Assembly (NCBI GenBank): GCA_024686055.1
Contig: JAIBDV010000147.1
Span: 1 to 7,239, forward strand
Length of the DNA stretch: 7,239 nucleotides
Source: Neptuniibacter sp.
GTDB lineage: Bacteria > Pseudomonadota > Gammaproteobacteria > Pseudomonadales > Balneatricaceae
Reading direction: 5' to 3'
The position numbers were made by a program, and so were the translations under genes. Shown here piece after piece: positions 1 to 5,967 of the stretch. The notes below the pieces were generated by a model. That model did no database searches and was not told where the DNA came from. It worked only from the letters and a program-made list of their open reading frames with translations. How positions within the stretch are numbered: position 1 is the first letter of the stretch; each line of letters opens with the position of its first letter.

Positions 1-1087
1 CAGGCACCAGCACCACGGTTACAATAAACGCAAACAGGATACCGAACGCCACATGCAGACCAAAAATCTGCACCGGTGGGATCGGGGTAAATGCCAGAGA
101 AGCAAAGCCTACCGCTGAGGTGATCGAGGTAAACAGCATCGGCGTGAACAGATGACCAACCACCTCTTTTAACGCCGCCCGCGGGTCTTCCCCTGGCTTA
201 TAACGGTCAGCGAATTCTGACAGAATATGCACCGAATCCACCACCGCAATGGGCATCAGGAAGATCGGGATCATCGAGCTCATGATATGGACGGTATAGC
301 CCTGACCAATCAGCAACCCCATGGTAACAATCACCGACGCCATCGCCACGATCATTGCCGCACTGATCAGCAGCATTGAACGGAAGAACACCCACATCAG
401 GATAAAGATCATCAGCCCAGCCAGCGGTGCGGACACCGCCATCTGCAGAAACATCTCCACGCCGAAGGTATCTTCCGCGACCGGCAAGCCTGCCATGTAG
501 AACTGGTCCGGTTTTTTCAGGGTATCGACAACCGCCTGAATTTCCTGCGACAGCCGATAGCTCTCTGATTTACTGACAATCGGTACATACACCGCCGTCG
601 CCTTACCATCTGCCGACACCAGGGTGTTATTCAGCAGTGGCAAGCGCTCAACCGCTGCCTGGATCGCATCCGCCTGCTGTTGAGTCTGCGGCGCGGTTTT
701 CATCATCCACTCAAAGCGAAGAGTACCAGGCCCCTGCTGGCTGATGTTATCCACCCGATCCAGCGCCATCAGATCCTGCTGTACCACACCGTCCATCTGG
801 CCAATGGCCTGAGACAGGGTATGCAGGTCGGTCAGTGTATCCGGTGTATACACCCCGGCTTCATCCACCAGCCCGACGACAATCATGTCGTATAGCGAGA
901 ATCGCTCCTTCACCTGGTCATGGTAAACACGATCCGCCTGATCGTGGGGAAGCATATTTTCGGGGTCGGTATCGACCTTGATTGATGGAATTTGCACCGC
1001 CGCCAGCACACATAAAGCCAGCAGCAAATAAAACACCCACTTGGGTCGATCAATGGAAAACGCGATCAAGCGATCTTGCAACAGCAT
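1..1087 (-). CDS. RND/MMPL-superfamily exporter, N-terminal part (runs off left edge)
   Basis: This is the first 362 residues of a large inner-membrane exporter of the MMPL/Patched-like RND group (COG1033 type). The ATG at 1087 is preceded by AAAGGAG (1101-1095) at 7-nt spacing, and the frame is open to the window edge. A first membrane helix lies at about residues 16-34. It is followed by an ENMLP segment, which starts the periplasmic domain in this family, and about 170 periplasmic residues. From about residue 210 a block of membrane helices follows. One of these helices carries VVDSVHI (D284, H287), the place where the family has its proton-relay acid. Family members export hydrophobic or lipidic substrates by proton antiport; the substrate here is unknown. 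The gene is divergent from an ArsR-type repressor and its promoter is overlapped by inverted repeats, so repression by that protein is likely (inference). The C-terminal half and any downstream partner lie outside the window. Confidence 0.9.
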   Translation of the reverse strand, partial: MLLQDRLIAFSIDRPKWVFYLLLALCVLAAVQIPSIKVDTDPENMLPHDQADRVYHDQVKERFSLYDMIVVGLVDEAGVYTPDTLTDLHTLSQAIGQMDGVVQQDLMALDRVDNISQQGPGTLRFEWMMKTAPQTQQQADAIQAAVERLPLLNNTLVSADGKATAVYVPIVSKSESYRLSQEIQAVVDTLKKPDQFYMAGLPVAEDTFGVEMFLQMAVSAPLAGLMIFILMWVFFRSMLLISAAMIVAMASVIVTMGLLIGQGYTVHIMSSMIPIFLMPIAVVDSVHILSEFADRYKPGEDPRAALKEVVGHLFTPMLFTSITSAVGFASLAFTPIPPVQIFGLHVAFGILFAFIVTVVLVP

Positions 1088-1200
1088 CAAGTGACTCCTT
1101 TCAGCCAGATTGGAGAGATAACCTATGCAGGAACCGGCTCAGATCAACACCACCGCGTACAAGCCTGCTATCCTCGAATGGACAGGTCATTAATAAGCCA

Positions 1201-1230
1201 ATAGTAAATTAGATCCATCTAATATTACAA
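1201..1230 (-). promoter_or_regulatory. Candidate sigma70 promoter of the RND exporter gene
   Basis: On the minus strand, TTGTAA (1230-1225) and TACTAT (1206-1201) are separated by 18 nt; each matches the -35/-10 consensus at 4 of 6 positions. A perfect 16-bp palindrome fills almost the whole spacer, an arrangement expected of a repressor-controlled promoter. The predicted transcript would begin near 1194 and leave a leader of roughly 105 nt before the exporter start codon. The call is from pattern only. Confidence 0.4.
1208..1223. promoter_or_regulatory. 16-bp palindrome ATTAGAT-CC-ATCTAAT, candidate operator
   Basis: This is a perfect inverted repeat with 7-bp arms and a 2-bp centre, located between the predicted -35 and -10 of the RND promoter. 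Its outer 4-8-4 geometry, ATTA-N8-TAAT, has the same spacing as the motif I recall for SqrR (ATTC-N8-GAAT). Binding by the neighbouring ArsR protein is inferred. Confidence 0.5.
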
Positions 1231-1243
1231 CAGGATATATTAG
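1219..1243. promoter_or_regulatory. Inverted repeat CTAATAT-N11-ATATTAG, candidate operator
   Basis: Perfect 7-bp arms lie at 1219-1225 and 1237-1243. The left arm overlaps the 16-bp palindrome. The right arm is part of ATATTAGTAAA (1237-1247), which ends directly against the predicted arsR -35 (1248-1253). TAGTAAATT also occurs twice as a direct repeat (1202-1210 and 1241-1249). A repressor bound here could block both divergent promoters. Pattern is seen; function is inferred. Confidence 0.5.
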
Positions 1244-1247
1244 TAAA

Positions 1248-1276
1248 TTGAGATTGAAAAAGTGATGCTTTAAACT
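1248..1276 (+). promoter_or_regulatory. Candidate sigma70 promoter of the arsR-family gene
   Basis: TTGAGA (1248-1253, 5 of 6 matches) and TAAACT (1271-1276, 4 of 6) are 17 nt apart. The predicted transcript starts near 1283 and has an unusually long leader of about 195 nt, containing the strong hairpin at 1341-1370. The adjoining half-site at 1237-1247 suggests autoregulation. Confidence 0.45.
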
Positions 1277-1340
1277 GCTGATCGGTAAGAGGAAATCTCA
1301 AATATAACGATAACCGGTGATCTTTCGTTTATCAGGATGG

Positions 1341-1370
1341 TTTTCAGGCCGCCTGTGTACGGCCTGAAAA
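1341..1370 (+). other. Strong perfect hairpin in the arsR leader
   Basis: The 11-nt arms TTTTCAGGCCG (1341-1351) and CGGCCTGAAAA (1360-1370) pair perfectly around an 8-nt loop. The T-run opens the stem and the A-run closes it, so neither strand has a U-tract after the stem and this is not an ordinary intrinsic terminator. It lies in the divergent region 1088-1476, where I see no supported gene. It may be an RNA structure in the arsR leader or a DNA-binding dyad. Confidence 0.55.
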
Positions 1371-1476
1371 TGAAGGACTTGCTGGCTGAACGGCCCATAG
1401 AGGCTGCTGGCAGCACGGGTAACACAGTCCTGAACCAACCCTGTGATTGATACACCCACACTCATGGAGTGCTCAA

Positions 1477-1818
1477 TTGAACGACGTGCAAGCGACCGAG
1501 ACAAACGATATGGACCCGCAAACGCTGGAGATGATGCGCGAGAACGCTGGCCGCGCGGCCAAGCTGATGAAAGCGCTTGGTAATGAAAGCCGGCTGCTGA
1601 TTCTGTGTCACCTGGATAGCGGTGAATTGTCAGTTTCCGAACTGAACCGCTGCCTGGATCTGAGCCAGTCAGCCCTGTCTCAACATCTGGCGGTATTGCG
1701 CAAAGATGGCCTGGTGAAGACCCGCCGTGAGTCACAGACGATCTTCTACTCGCTGGAGGGTGATACCGCGAAGCGGATCATCCACACTCTGCATGATATG
1801 TTCTGCCCAGCGCTATAA
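1477..1818 (+). CDS. ArsR/SmtB-family repressor with a SqrR/BigR/YgaV-type cysteine pair
   Basis: A 113-residue winged-helix repressor. I chose the TTG at 1477 because GGAG (1466-1469) sits 7 nt before it; the ATG at 1510 (102 residues) is the alternative and has a weak ribosome site. The DNA-binding core is SVSELNRCLDLSQSALSQHL, then the wing (about residues 80-93). C44, in LILC before the recognition helices, and C110, in DMFC near the end, are 66 residues apart. This is the spacing I recall for BigR (C42/C108) and SqrR (C41/C107), which sense persulfides by forming a tetrasulfide or disulfide between these cysteines and then releasing DNA. The typical metal-site motif of ArsR/SmtB (CxC) is absent. 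C59 is an extra cysteine within the helix-turn-helix. The gene is divergent from the RND exporter. The sensor assignment is family-based inference; the ArsR fold is clear. Confidence 0.9.
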   Translation: MNDVQATETNDMDPQTLEMMRENAGRAAKLMKALGNESRLLILCHLDSGELSVSELNRCLDLSQSALSQHLAVLRKDGLVKTRRESQTIFYSLEGDTAKRIIHTLHDMFCPAL

Positions 1819-1825
1819 GCGCTGG
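1807..1825 (+). other. Inverted repeat across the arsR stop codon
   Basis: CCAGCGCT (1807-1814) and AGCGCTGG (1818-1825) form a perfect 8-bp stem around ATA and include the TAA stop at 1816-1818. It lies immediately before the terminator and may stabilise the mRNA 3' end, or it may be an incidental consequence of the AGCGCT self-palindromes. Confidence 0.3.
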
Positions 1826-1834
1826 CCAGATAGC

Positions 1835-1864
1835 AAAAAACCAGTGACAAGGTCACTGGTTTTT
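1835..1864. terminator. Bidirectional intrinsic terminator between arsR and gor
   Basis: A perfect CCAGTGAC/GTCACTGG stem (1841-1848 and 1852-1859) with a 3-nt loop is flanked by an A-run on the left and a T-run (1860-1864) on the right. It therefore works as stem plus U-tract on both strands. It lies in the 77-bp gap between two convergent genes. Confidence 0.9.
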
Positions 1865-1895
1865 ATCTTACGCCCGACAGGCTCAGAGCTGTACG

Positions 1896-3251
1896 TTAAC
1901 GCGCGGGCTCACGCATCGTCACAAATTCTTCCGCTGCCGTCGGATGAATACCGATGGTGGAATCAAACACTGCTTTGGTGGCACCCGCCTTCAGGGCAAT
2001 ACCGATCCCCTGAATGATCTCACCGGCCTCAGGCCCGACCATATGCACACCCAGTACCTTGTCGCTGTCACGGTCGACAATCATCTTCATCAAGGTACGC
2101 TCATCACTGCCACTGAGGGTGTGTTTCATCGCCCGGAAGTCTGATTTGTAGATATCAATATTGCTGTACTGTTCACGTGCCTGCTCTTCAGTCAGGCCCA
2201 CCGTACCAATGTTTGGCTGGCAGAACACCGCTGTCGGAATCAGGTCATAATCAACCTGCTGATTCTGGTTGCCATACAGATTACGTACCAGCACCATCCC
2301 TTCGGCCAGCGCTACCGGCGTCAGCTGCACACGATCAATAACATCACCAATGGCATAGACCGACGGTACACTGGTCTGGAACTGATCATTCACGGCAATC
2401 GCACCGTTTTTACCCTGTTCGATACCCAGCGCCTCCAGCCCCAGATTAGCCACGTTGGGCACCCGGCCGGTCGCATACATGATGCAGTCAGCTTCAACGG
2501 TGCTGCCATCCGTCAGATGAGCCGTCAACGTGCCATCAGCTGCTTTTTCAATTTTCTCAATGTTGGTATTAAAACGCAGATCAACGTGTTTTTTGGCCAC
2601 TTCCTGGGCGGTAAACTCACGCACTTCATTATCGAAGCCACGCAGGAACATATCGCCACGGTAGATCAGACTGGTCTGTGCGCCCAGCCCGGCAAAGATG
2701 CCAGCAAACTCAACCGCGATATAACCACCGCCCACAACCAGCGCCCGCTTGGGAAACTCTTCCAGGAAGAACACTTCATTGGAGCTAATGACATGCTCAT
2801 TACCTGGGAACTGCGGAATGTTAGGCCAGCCGCCGACCGCCACTAAAATACGTTCAGCCGTATAGGTCGTATCACCTACTGCAACAGTGTGCGCATCCAC
2901 CAGGGTGGCACGACCGTCAATCAGTGTGCAGCCCGAGTTAACCAGCATGTTGTTGTAGATACCATTCAGACGCTCAATTTCGCGGGTTTTATTATCCCGC
3001 AAGGTCGGCCAGTCAAAACTGATATCGCCGCTGGTCAGACCAAACCCCTGCGCTTCAGCAAAGCTTTCAGCATAGTGTGAGGCATAGACAAACAGTTTCT
3101 TCGGCACACAGCCCACGTTTACGCAGGTACCGCCCAGGTAACGGTCTTCCGCTACCGCAACACGTACCCCCATCGCCGCCGCCATACGGCTGGCACGCAC
3201 ACCGCCGGAACCGGCACCGATTACAAACAGGTCAAAGTCAAATTCTGACAC
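1896..3251 (-). CDS. gor: Glutathione-disulfide reductase
   Basis: A 451-residue, full-length, cytosolic FAD-dependent enzyme that reduces glutathione disulfide with NADPH. An N-terminal FAD fold (GAGSGG, residues 12-17) is followed by the redox disulfide in GGTCVNVGCVPKK (C43/C48). A second nucleotide fold carries GGGYIAVEFAG, with arginines just after it (IYRGDMFLRGFD) that fit NADPH rather than NADH. A YAIGD motif closes the FAD domain. The dimerisation domain ends with HPTAAEE, giving the catalytic H436-E441 pair. These features separate it from lipoamide and mercuric reductases. The start is GTG at 3251, with AGGAG (3262-3258) 6 nt upstream. The gene is divergent from xthA and convergent with the ArsR gene, so it is probably transcribed alone. 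No key residue is missing. Confidence 0.96.
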   Translation of the reverse strand: MSEFDFDLFVIGAGSGGVRASRMAAAMGVRVAVAEDRYLGGTCVNVGCVPKKLFVYASHYAESFAEAQGFGLTSGDISFDWPTLRDNKTREIERLNGIYNNMLVNSGCTLIDGRATLVDAHTVAVGDTTYTAERILVAVGGWPNIPQFPGNEHVISSNEVFFLEEFPKRALVVGGGYIAVEFAGIFAGLGAQTSLIYRGDMFLRGFDNEVREFTAQEVAKKHVDLRFNTNIEKIEKAADGTLTAHLTDGSTVEADCIMYATGRVPNVANLGLEALGIEQGKNGAIAVNDQFQTSVPSVYAIGDVIDRVQLTPVALAEGMVLVRNLYGNQNQQVDYDLIPTAVFCQPNIGTVGLTEEQAREQYSNIDIYKSDFRAMKHTLSGSDERTLMKMIVDRDSDKVLGVHMVGPEAGEIIQGIGIALKAGATKAVFDSTIGIHPTAAEEFVTMREPAR

Positions 3252-3281
3252 GTTTCACTCCTGAGAATCCCTGAATAATTT

Positions 3282-3334
3282 GCGGGTACTGCGGCTTGGC
3301 CTGCAGGCCCGATATAGAGGCTAAAGGTACCCGC
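3282..3334 (-). other. Nested inverted repeats in the gor/xthA divergent region
   Basis: GCGGGTAC (3282-3289) and GTACCCGC (3327-3334) form an 8-bp stem. It encloses the perfect 12-bp palindrome GGCCTGCAGGCC (3298-3309). The structure lies 31-83 bp upstream of the gor start codon, so it would be in the gor leader if the promoter lies beyond 3334. I see no convincing -35/-10 pair for either gene in 3252-3444. Function is unknown. Confidence 0.35.
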
Positions 3335-3444
3335 TGTGACGCCATTTAGCCAATAGAGTTCATTAACTTTATTGATAGACACAGCCAATACATCGAACGA
3401 TAAACCAATGATACACTGGCGTTTTTCTGTGGAGAGCCTCCCCT

Positions 3445-4260
3445 ATGAAACTGGTCTGCTTCAATGTGAACGGCCTGCGCTCACGCCTGCACCAGCTGGC
3501 TGCGGTCATCGACAAGTACCAGCCAGATGTTATCGGCCTGCAGGAAACCAAGGTGGTGGATGAGCAGTTCCCATTGACCGACGTTGAGGCGATGGGCTAC
3601 CACGTGGAATACCACGGTCAGAAAGGCCACTACGGGGTCTGCCTGATTTCGAAGAAGCCGCCGGTTAAACTGCAGAAAGGCTTTGTCAGTGATGAAGACG
3701 ATGCCCAGCGCCGGATGATTATTGGCGACTACGAAGCCAGTGATGGCTCTATCGTTACGGTTATCAATGGTTACTTCCCCCAGGGGGAAAATATCGCCCA
3801 TGAAACCAAATTCCCGGCCAAGCAAAAATTCTACGCCGACCTGCAAACCCATCTGGAACAACAGTGCGATGCCAGCGCGCAGTTGGTGGTGATGGGCGAT
3901 CTGAACATTTCACCCCAGGATTGTGATATCGGTATTGGCGAGCCCAACCGCAAACGCTGGCTACGCGATGGTAAATCGAGCTTCCAGCCGGTCGAGCGCG
4001 AATGGCTGGCCAGGCTACTGAGCTGGGGGTTAAAAGACAGCTTCCGTACTCTGCACCCGGATAACAGTGACACTTTCAGCTGGTTTGACTACCGCTCACG
4101 CGCCTTTGACAGAGAACCCAAACGCGGCCTGCGCATCGATGCCATTCTTACCACCGATGTATTGATGGAGAAATGCACTAACGCGGGCGTAGATTACGAG
4201 ATCAGGGCGATGGATAAGCCTTCAGATCACGCCCCTATTTTTGCCGAATTTACGCTCTGA
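3445..4260 (+). CDS. xthA: Exodeoxyribonuclease III (AP endonuclease)
   Basis: A 271-residue enzyme of the exonuclease III branch of the endonuclease/exonuclease/phosphatase family, close to the 268 residues of the E. coli protein. It cuts DNA at abasic sites and removes blocked 3' ends in base excision repair. All active-site motifs are present in order: N7 in FNVNGLR, E34 in LQETK (metal ligand), Y110 in NGYFPQGE, D152 and N154 in GDLNISP, D232 in LRIDA, and D261-H262 in PSDHAP. The stretch DIGIGEPNRKRWLR is also diagnostic of this subgroup. The ATG at 3445 has GGAGAG (3431-3436) 8 nt upstream. It is monocistronic by layout: divergent from gor and convergent with the universal stress gene. 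The proximity to gor fits an oxidative-damage role, but co-regulation is not shown. Confidence 0.97.
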   Translation: MKLVCFNVNGLRSRLHQLAAVIDKYQPDVIGLQETKVVDEQFPLTDVEAMGYHVEYHGQKGHYGVCLISKKPPVKLQKGFVSDEDDAQRRMIIGDYEASDGSIVTVINGYFPQGENIAHETKFPAKQKFYADLQTHLEQQCDASAQLVVMGDLNISPQDCDIGIGEPNRKRWLRDGKSSFQPVEREWLARLLSWGLKDSFRTLHPDNSDTFSWFDYRSRAFDREPKRGLRIDAILTTDVLMEKCTNAGVDYEIRAMDKPSDHAPIFAEFTL

Positions 4261-4268
4261 TCAACACC

Positions 4269-4295
4269 GGCGCGCTGTCGTCTCAACAGCGCGCC
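4269..4295. terminator. GC-rich hairpin between xthA and the usp gene
   Basis: GGCGCGCTGT (4269-4278) and ACAGCGCGCC (4286-4295) form a perfect 10-bp stem with a 7-nt loop, in the 38-bp gap between two convergent stop codons. The position argues for a shared bidirectional terminator. No clear U-tract follows on either side, so it may need Rho or may mainly protect mRNA ends. Confidence 0.55.
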
Positions 4296-4298
4296 CGC

Positions 4299-5195
4299 TC
4301 ATTTGACGACGAGCAGATCACAGGGCATGTCATCCATTATCCGGGCAACCATATCATTACTCAGTAATCGGTCCAGCCGGCTGTGTTCGGCAAAACCCAG
4401 TATCAGCAAGTCCAGCTGATTCTCTTCAGCGTAGCGCGGCAACATGACATGCGCTTCACCACTGAGGTAATGAATCGGCGTTTCATCGGCAAGCGGGCTC
4501 TGCTTGACCAGCTCATCCACCACCGCATGATGCTCTTCACTAACGTGCTCTTTCAGCGCGTTATAGTCCGTCACGACATGCTCATCAAAAATAGCAGCAT
4601 GGGGCAATGTATGAATACTGTGTAATACCCGAGGTGTGCCATTAAGTGAGTCCGCTACCTCAGCCAGCGACGTCAACACCTGCTGGTCCAATGGATGTGT
4701 CTGGTTGTCTTCGTGGAACGGATCAACGCCAGCTGCAATCAGCGGCAGCTCAGCCCATTCCCGCTCACACATCATCAACACAGGTCGAGGGCTACGACGT
4801 GCCAGGTCAGCCTCCATCTCACCAAAAACCCGCTCCAGCAGACTGTGCTCTTTCAACTCAACAATAATAAGATCGGCATCATAGCGCTCAGCTTTCTGCA
4901 AAATACCGTCCACAGTATGACTGTCCCAGCACGCATCAACCCCGACCTCAACACCCATCATTGCCAGCGGTGGGGTCAGCTTTTCCAGTCGGTTTTCGCA
5001 CTGTTTGATATAACTATGCTCAGCATGTAGCTCGCCTTCCTTATCAAACATATGGTTCTGTTTGAGTGAGCGGTTATAGCCACAGGTAAATAACTCGACA
5101 TGGGCGCCAAGTAAGGCAGCCAGCGGTGCCAGCCGTGAGACCAGCCAGGCTTTGTCCGATTGCGGTGTCAGATGTACCAGTATTCTTTTGAACAT
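4299..5195 (-). CDS. Tandem-domain universal stress protein, UspE-like
   Basis: A 298-residue cytosolic protein made of two Usp domains (about 1-143 and 150-298), the architecture of E. coli UspE (316 residues). Each repeat starts from a beta strand (KRILVHLTP at residues 3-11 for the first) and ends in a PxxVLMM/CDLLVVK strand. The equivalent loops of both repeats carry EHSxLxR (residues 116-122 and 270-276). The glycine-rich ATP-binding signature GxxGx9GS/T is missing in both: the second loop reads GFAEHSRLDRLLSNDM. It therefore probably belongs to the non-nucleotide-binding Usp type, or binds a different ligand. ATG at 5195 has GGAG 6 nt upstream. Family members support survival under starvation and oxidative stress, but their biochemical role is poorly defined. 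It is divergent from the DUF2892 gene and convergent with xthA. It diverges enough from E. coli UspE that I do not assign the symbol. Confidence 0.88.
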   Translation of the reverse strand: MFKRILVHLTPQSDKAWLVSRLAPLAALLGAHVELFTCGYNRSLKQNHMFDKEGELHAEHSYIKQCENRLEKLTPPLAMMGVEVGVDACWDSHTVDGILQKAERYDADLIIVELKEHSLLERVFGEMEADLARRSPRPVLMMCEREWAELPLIAAGVDPFHEDNQTHPLDQQVLTSLAEVADSLNGTPRVLHSIHTLPHAAIFDEHVVTDYNALKEHVSEEHHAVVDELVKQSPLADETPIHYLSGEAHVMLPRYAEENQLDLLILGFAEHSRLDRLLSNDMVARIMDDMPCDLLVVK

Positions 5196-5361
5196 CCCTT
5201 ACTCCAGATTGATGCTGTGAGTCCAGTGTCAGGAATAGCAGTCCCGACTCCCCCTTGCAAGATAGCGTAAAGGTGAGCGTACCCACCATATTTATTAGCC
5301 ATTGAGACACGGGGATATCACCAACACAAACCTGGGCGTGGCGCAAAACTCTCTATATTAA

Positions 5362-5384
5362 ATATTAGTAAAGTAAAATATACT
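5362..5384 (+). promoter_or_regulatory. Promoter/operator region of the DUF2892 gene with shared 11-mer
   Basis: TATACT (5379-5384) is a good -10 match (5 of 6), 34 nt before the start codon. No good -35 is present at 16-18 nt (TATTAA at 5356-5361 is the 17-nt option). Between them lies ATATTAGTAAA (5362-5372), identical to 1237-1247 beside the arsR promoter. A 6-bp inverted repeat, TATATT/AATATA (5354-5359 and 5377-5382), brackets it. A poor -35 with an operator-like element suggests regulated expression. The remainder of 5196-5361 shows nothing else I can support. Confidence 0.45.
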
Positions 5385-5418
5385 GGCGTTTTCTGCTGCA
5401 ATACAGAGACTTCTATTT

Positions 5419-5835
5419 ATGACTATTAATGCTGCACTCCGCCTGATGGCAGGTAGTGTCATTCTAATCAGCCTGTGGCTAGGCTACTCCTTTACGCCGT
5501 ACTGGTATTACCTGACAGGCTTTGTGGGGCTGAACCTGCTGCAATCTGGTTTTACCCGCTGGTGCCCTGCTGTGAGTATTTTCAGTAAGCTTGGACTGAA
5601 GCCAGAACCTTCCTCAACGAAAGGCATGAGCGTTAATCAAGGTGTTCATATCATTGCCGGGTTATTGATTCTGGGTACTGTCAGTTCCGTTGTGTTACTG
5701 GAAATGCCACAGCAGATTCTGATTGCGACAGCCATCATCGGCGCCAGCCTGGCACAGTCAGCGTTCAGCGGCTGGTGCCTGGCCTTCACCTTTGCTCGCC
5801 TGCTTGGATTTAAGCATCTACCAACAAGATCCTGA
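5419..5835 (+). CDS. Duplicated DUF2892 (YgaP C-terminal type) inner-membrane protein
   Basis: A 138-residue, very hydrophobic protein with about four membrane helices and no rhodanese domain. It is an internal tandem duplication. INAALRLMAG (residues 3-12) matches VNQGVHIIAG (72-81), and LLQSGFTRWCPA (40-51) matches LAQSAFSGWCLA (111-122). Each half is a two-helix DUF2892 unit ending in a Trp-Cys motif (C49, C120). The same fold is the membrane part of E. coli YgaP, a rhodanese controlled by the ArsR-family YgaV. DUF2892 units are common near sulfur-handling genes; their biochemical role is not established. The second unit has lost the proline after cysteine (WCL for WCP). The ribosome site is weak (GAG, about 10 nt upstream of ATG). 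Co-regulation with the ArsR gene at 1477 is inferred from the shared promoter 11-mer. Confidence 0.85.
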   Translation: MTINAALRLMAGSVILISLWLGYSFTPYWYYLTGFVGLNLLQSGFTRWCPAVSIFSKLGLKPEPSSTKGMSVNQGVHIIAGLLILGTVSSVVLLEMPQQILIATAIIGASLAQSAFSGWCLAFTFARLLGFKHLPTRS

Positions 5836-5877
5836 GGATTTATTCAAAAACCAAACAGTACTCTACCTTAATTAAAA

Positions 5878-5911
5878 CAGGTGTATTGCCAGGGCCTACG
5901 TAATACACCTG
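5878..5911 (+). terminator. Hairpin downstream of the DUF2892 gene, probable terminator
   Basis: CAGGTGTATT (5878-5887) and AATACACCTG (5902-5911) form a perfect 10-bp stem with a 14-nt loop that can extend by a G-T and a C-G pair. It begins 43 nt after the stop codon. Only a weak CTTCAT follows, so termination efficiency is uncertain. Confidence 0.5.
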
Positions 5912-5967
5912 CTTCATCCCCACCGTACATCGCTATAGCGCTAATTTATCTAAAAGCGTTGTTCTAT

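Noticed and set aside
1341..1370. Intrinsic terminator
   Set aside because: The stem has no U-tract following it on either strand and no supported gene ends next to it.
1370..1450. 26-codon ORF from ATG at 1370 in the arsR leader, a possible leader peptide
   Set aside because: There is no Shine-Dalgarno before it, its start abuts the hairpin arm, and the composition is unremarkable.
1298..1735. 145-residue minus-strand frame opposite arsR
   Set aside because: It overlaps a clear ArsR gene on the other strand, resembles no family I know, and is arginine/serine-rich as expected of an antisense shadow.
1477..1818. Arsenic-resistance repressor ArsR
   Set aside because: The CxC metal motif is absent and no arsenate reductase or arsenite pump genes are present; the cysteine pattern fits persulfide sensors better.
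2517..2846. 109-residue plus-strand frame inside gor
   Set aside because: It is antisense to the NADPH-binding part of glutathione reductase and looks like no protein family.
1896..3251. Mercuric reductase or dihydrolipoamide dehydrogenase
   Set aside because: The protein has NADPH-type arginines and the Gor-like redox and C-terminal motifs, and lacks the C-terminal vicinal cysteines of MerA.
3361..3444. xthA promoter with TTGATA at 3372-3377
   Set aside because: No acceptable -10 hexamer lies 16-18 nt downstream, so I did not annotate it.
3481..3861. 126-residue minus-strand frame inside xthA
   Set aside because: It lies wholly within a well-supported exonuclease III gene and has no recognisable domain or ribosome site.
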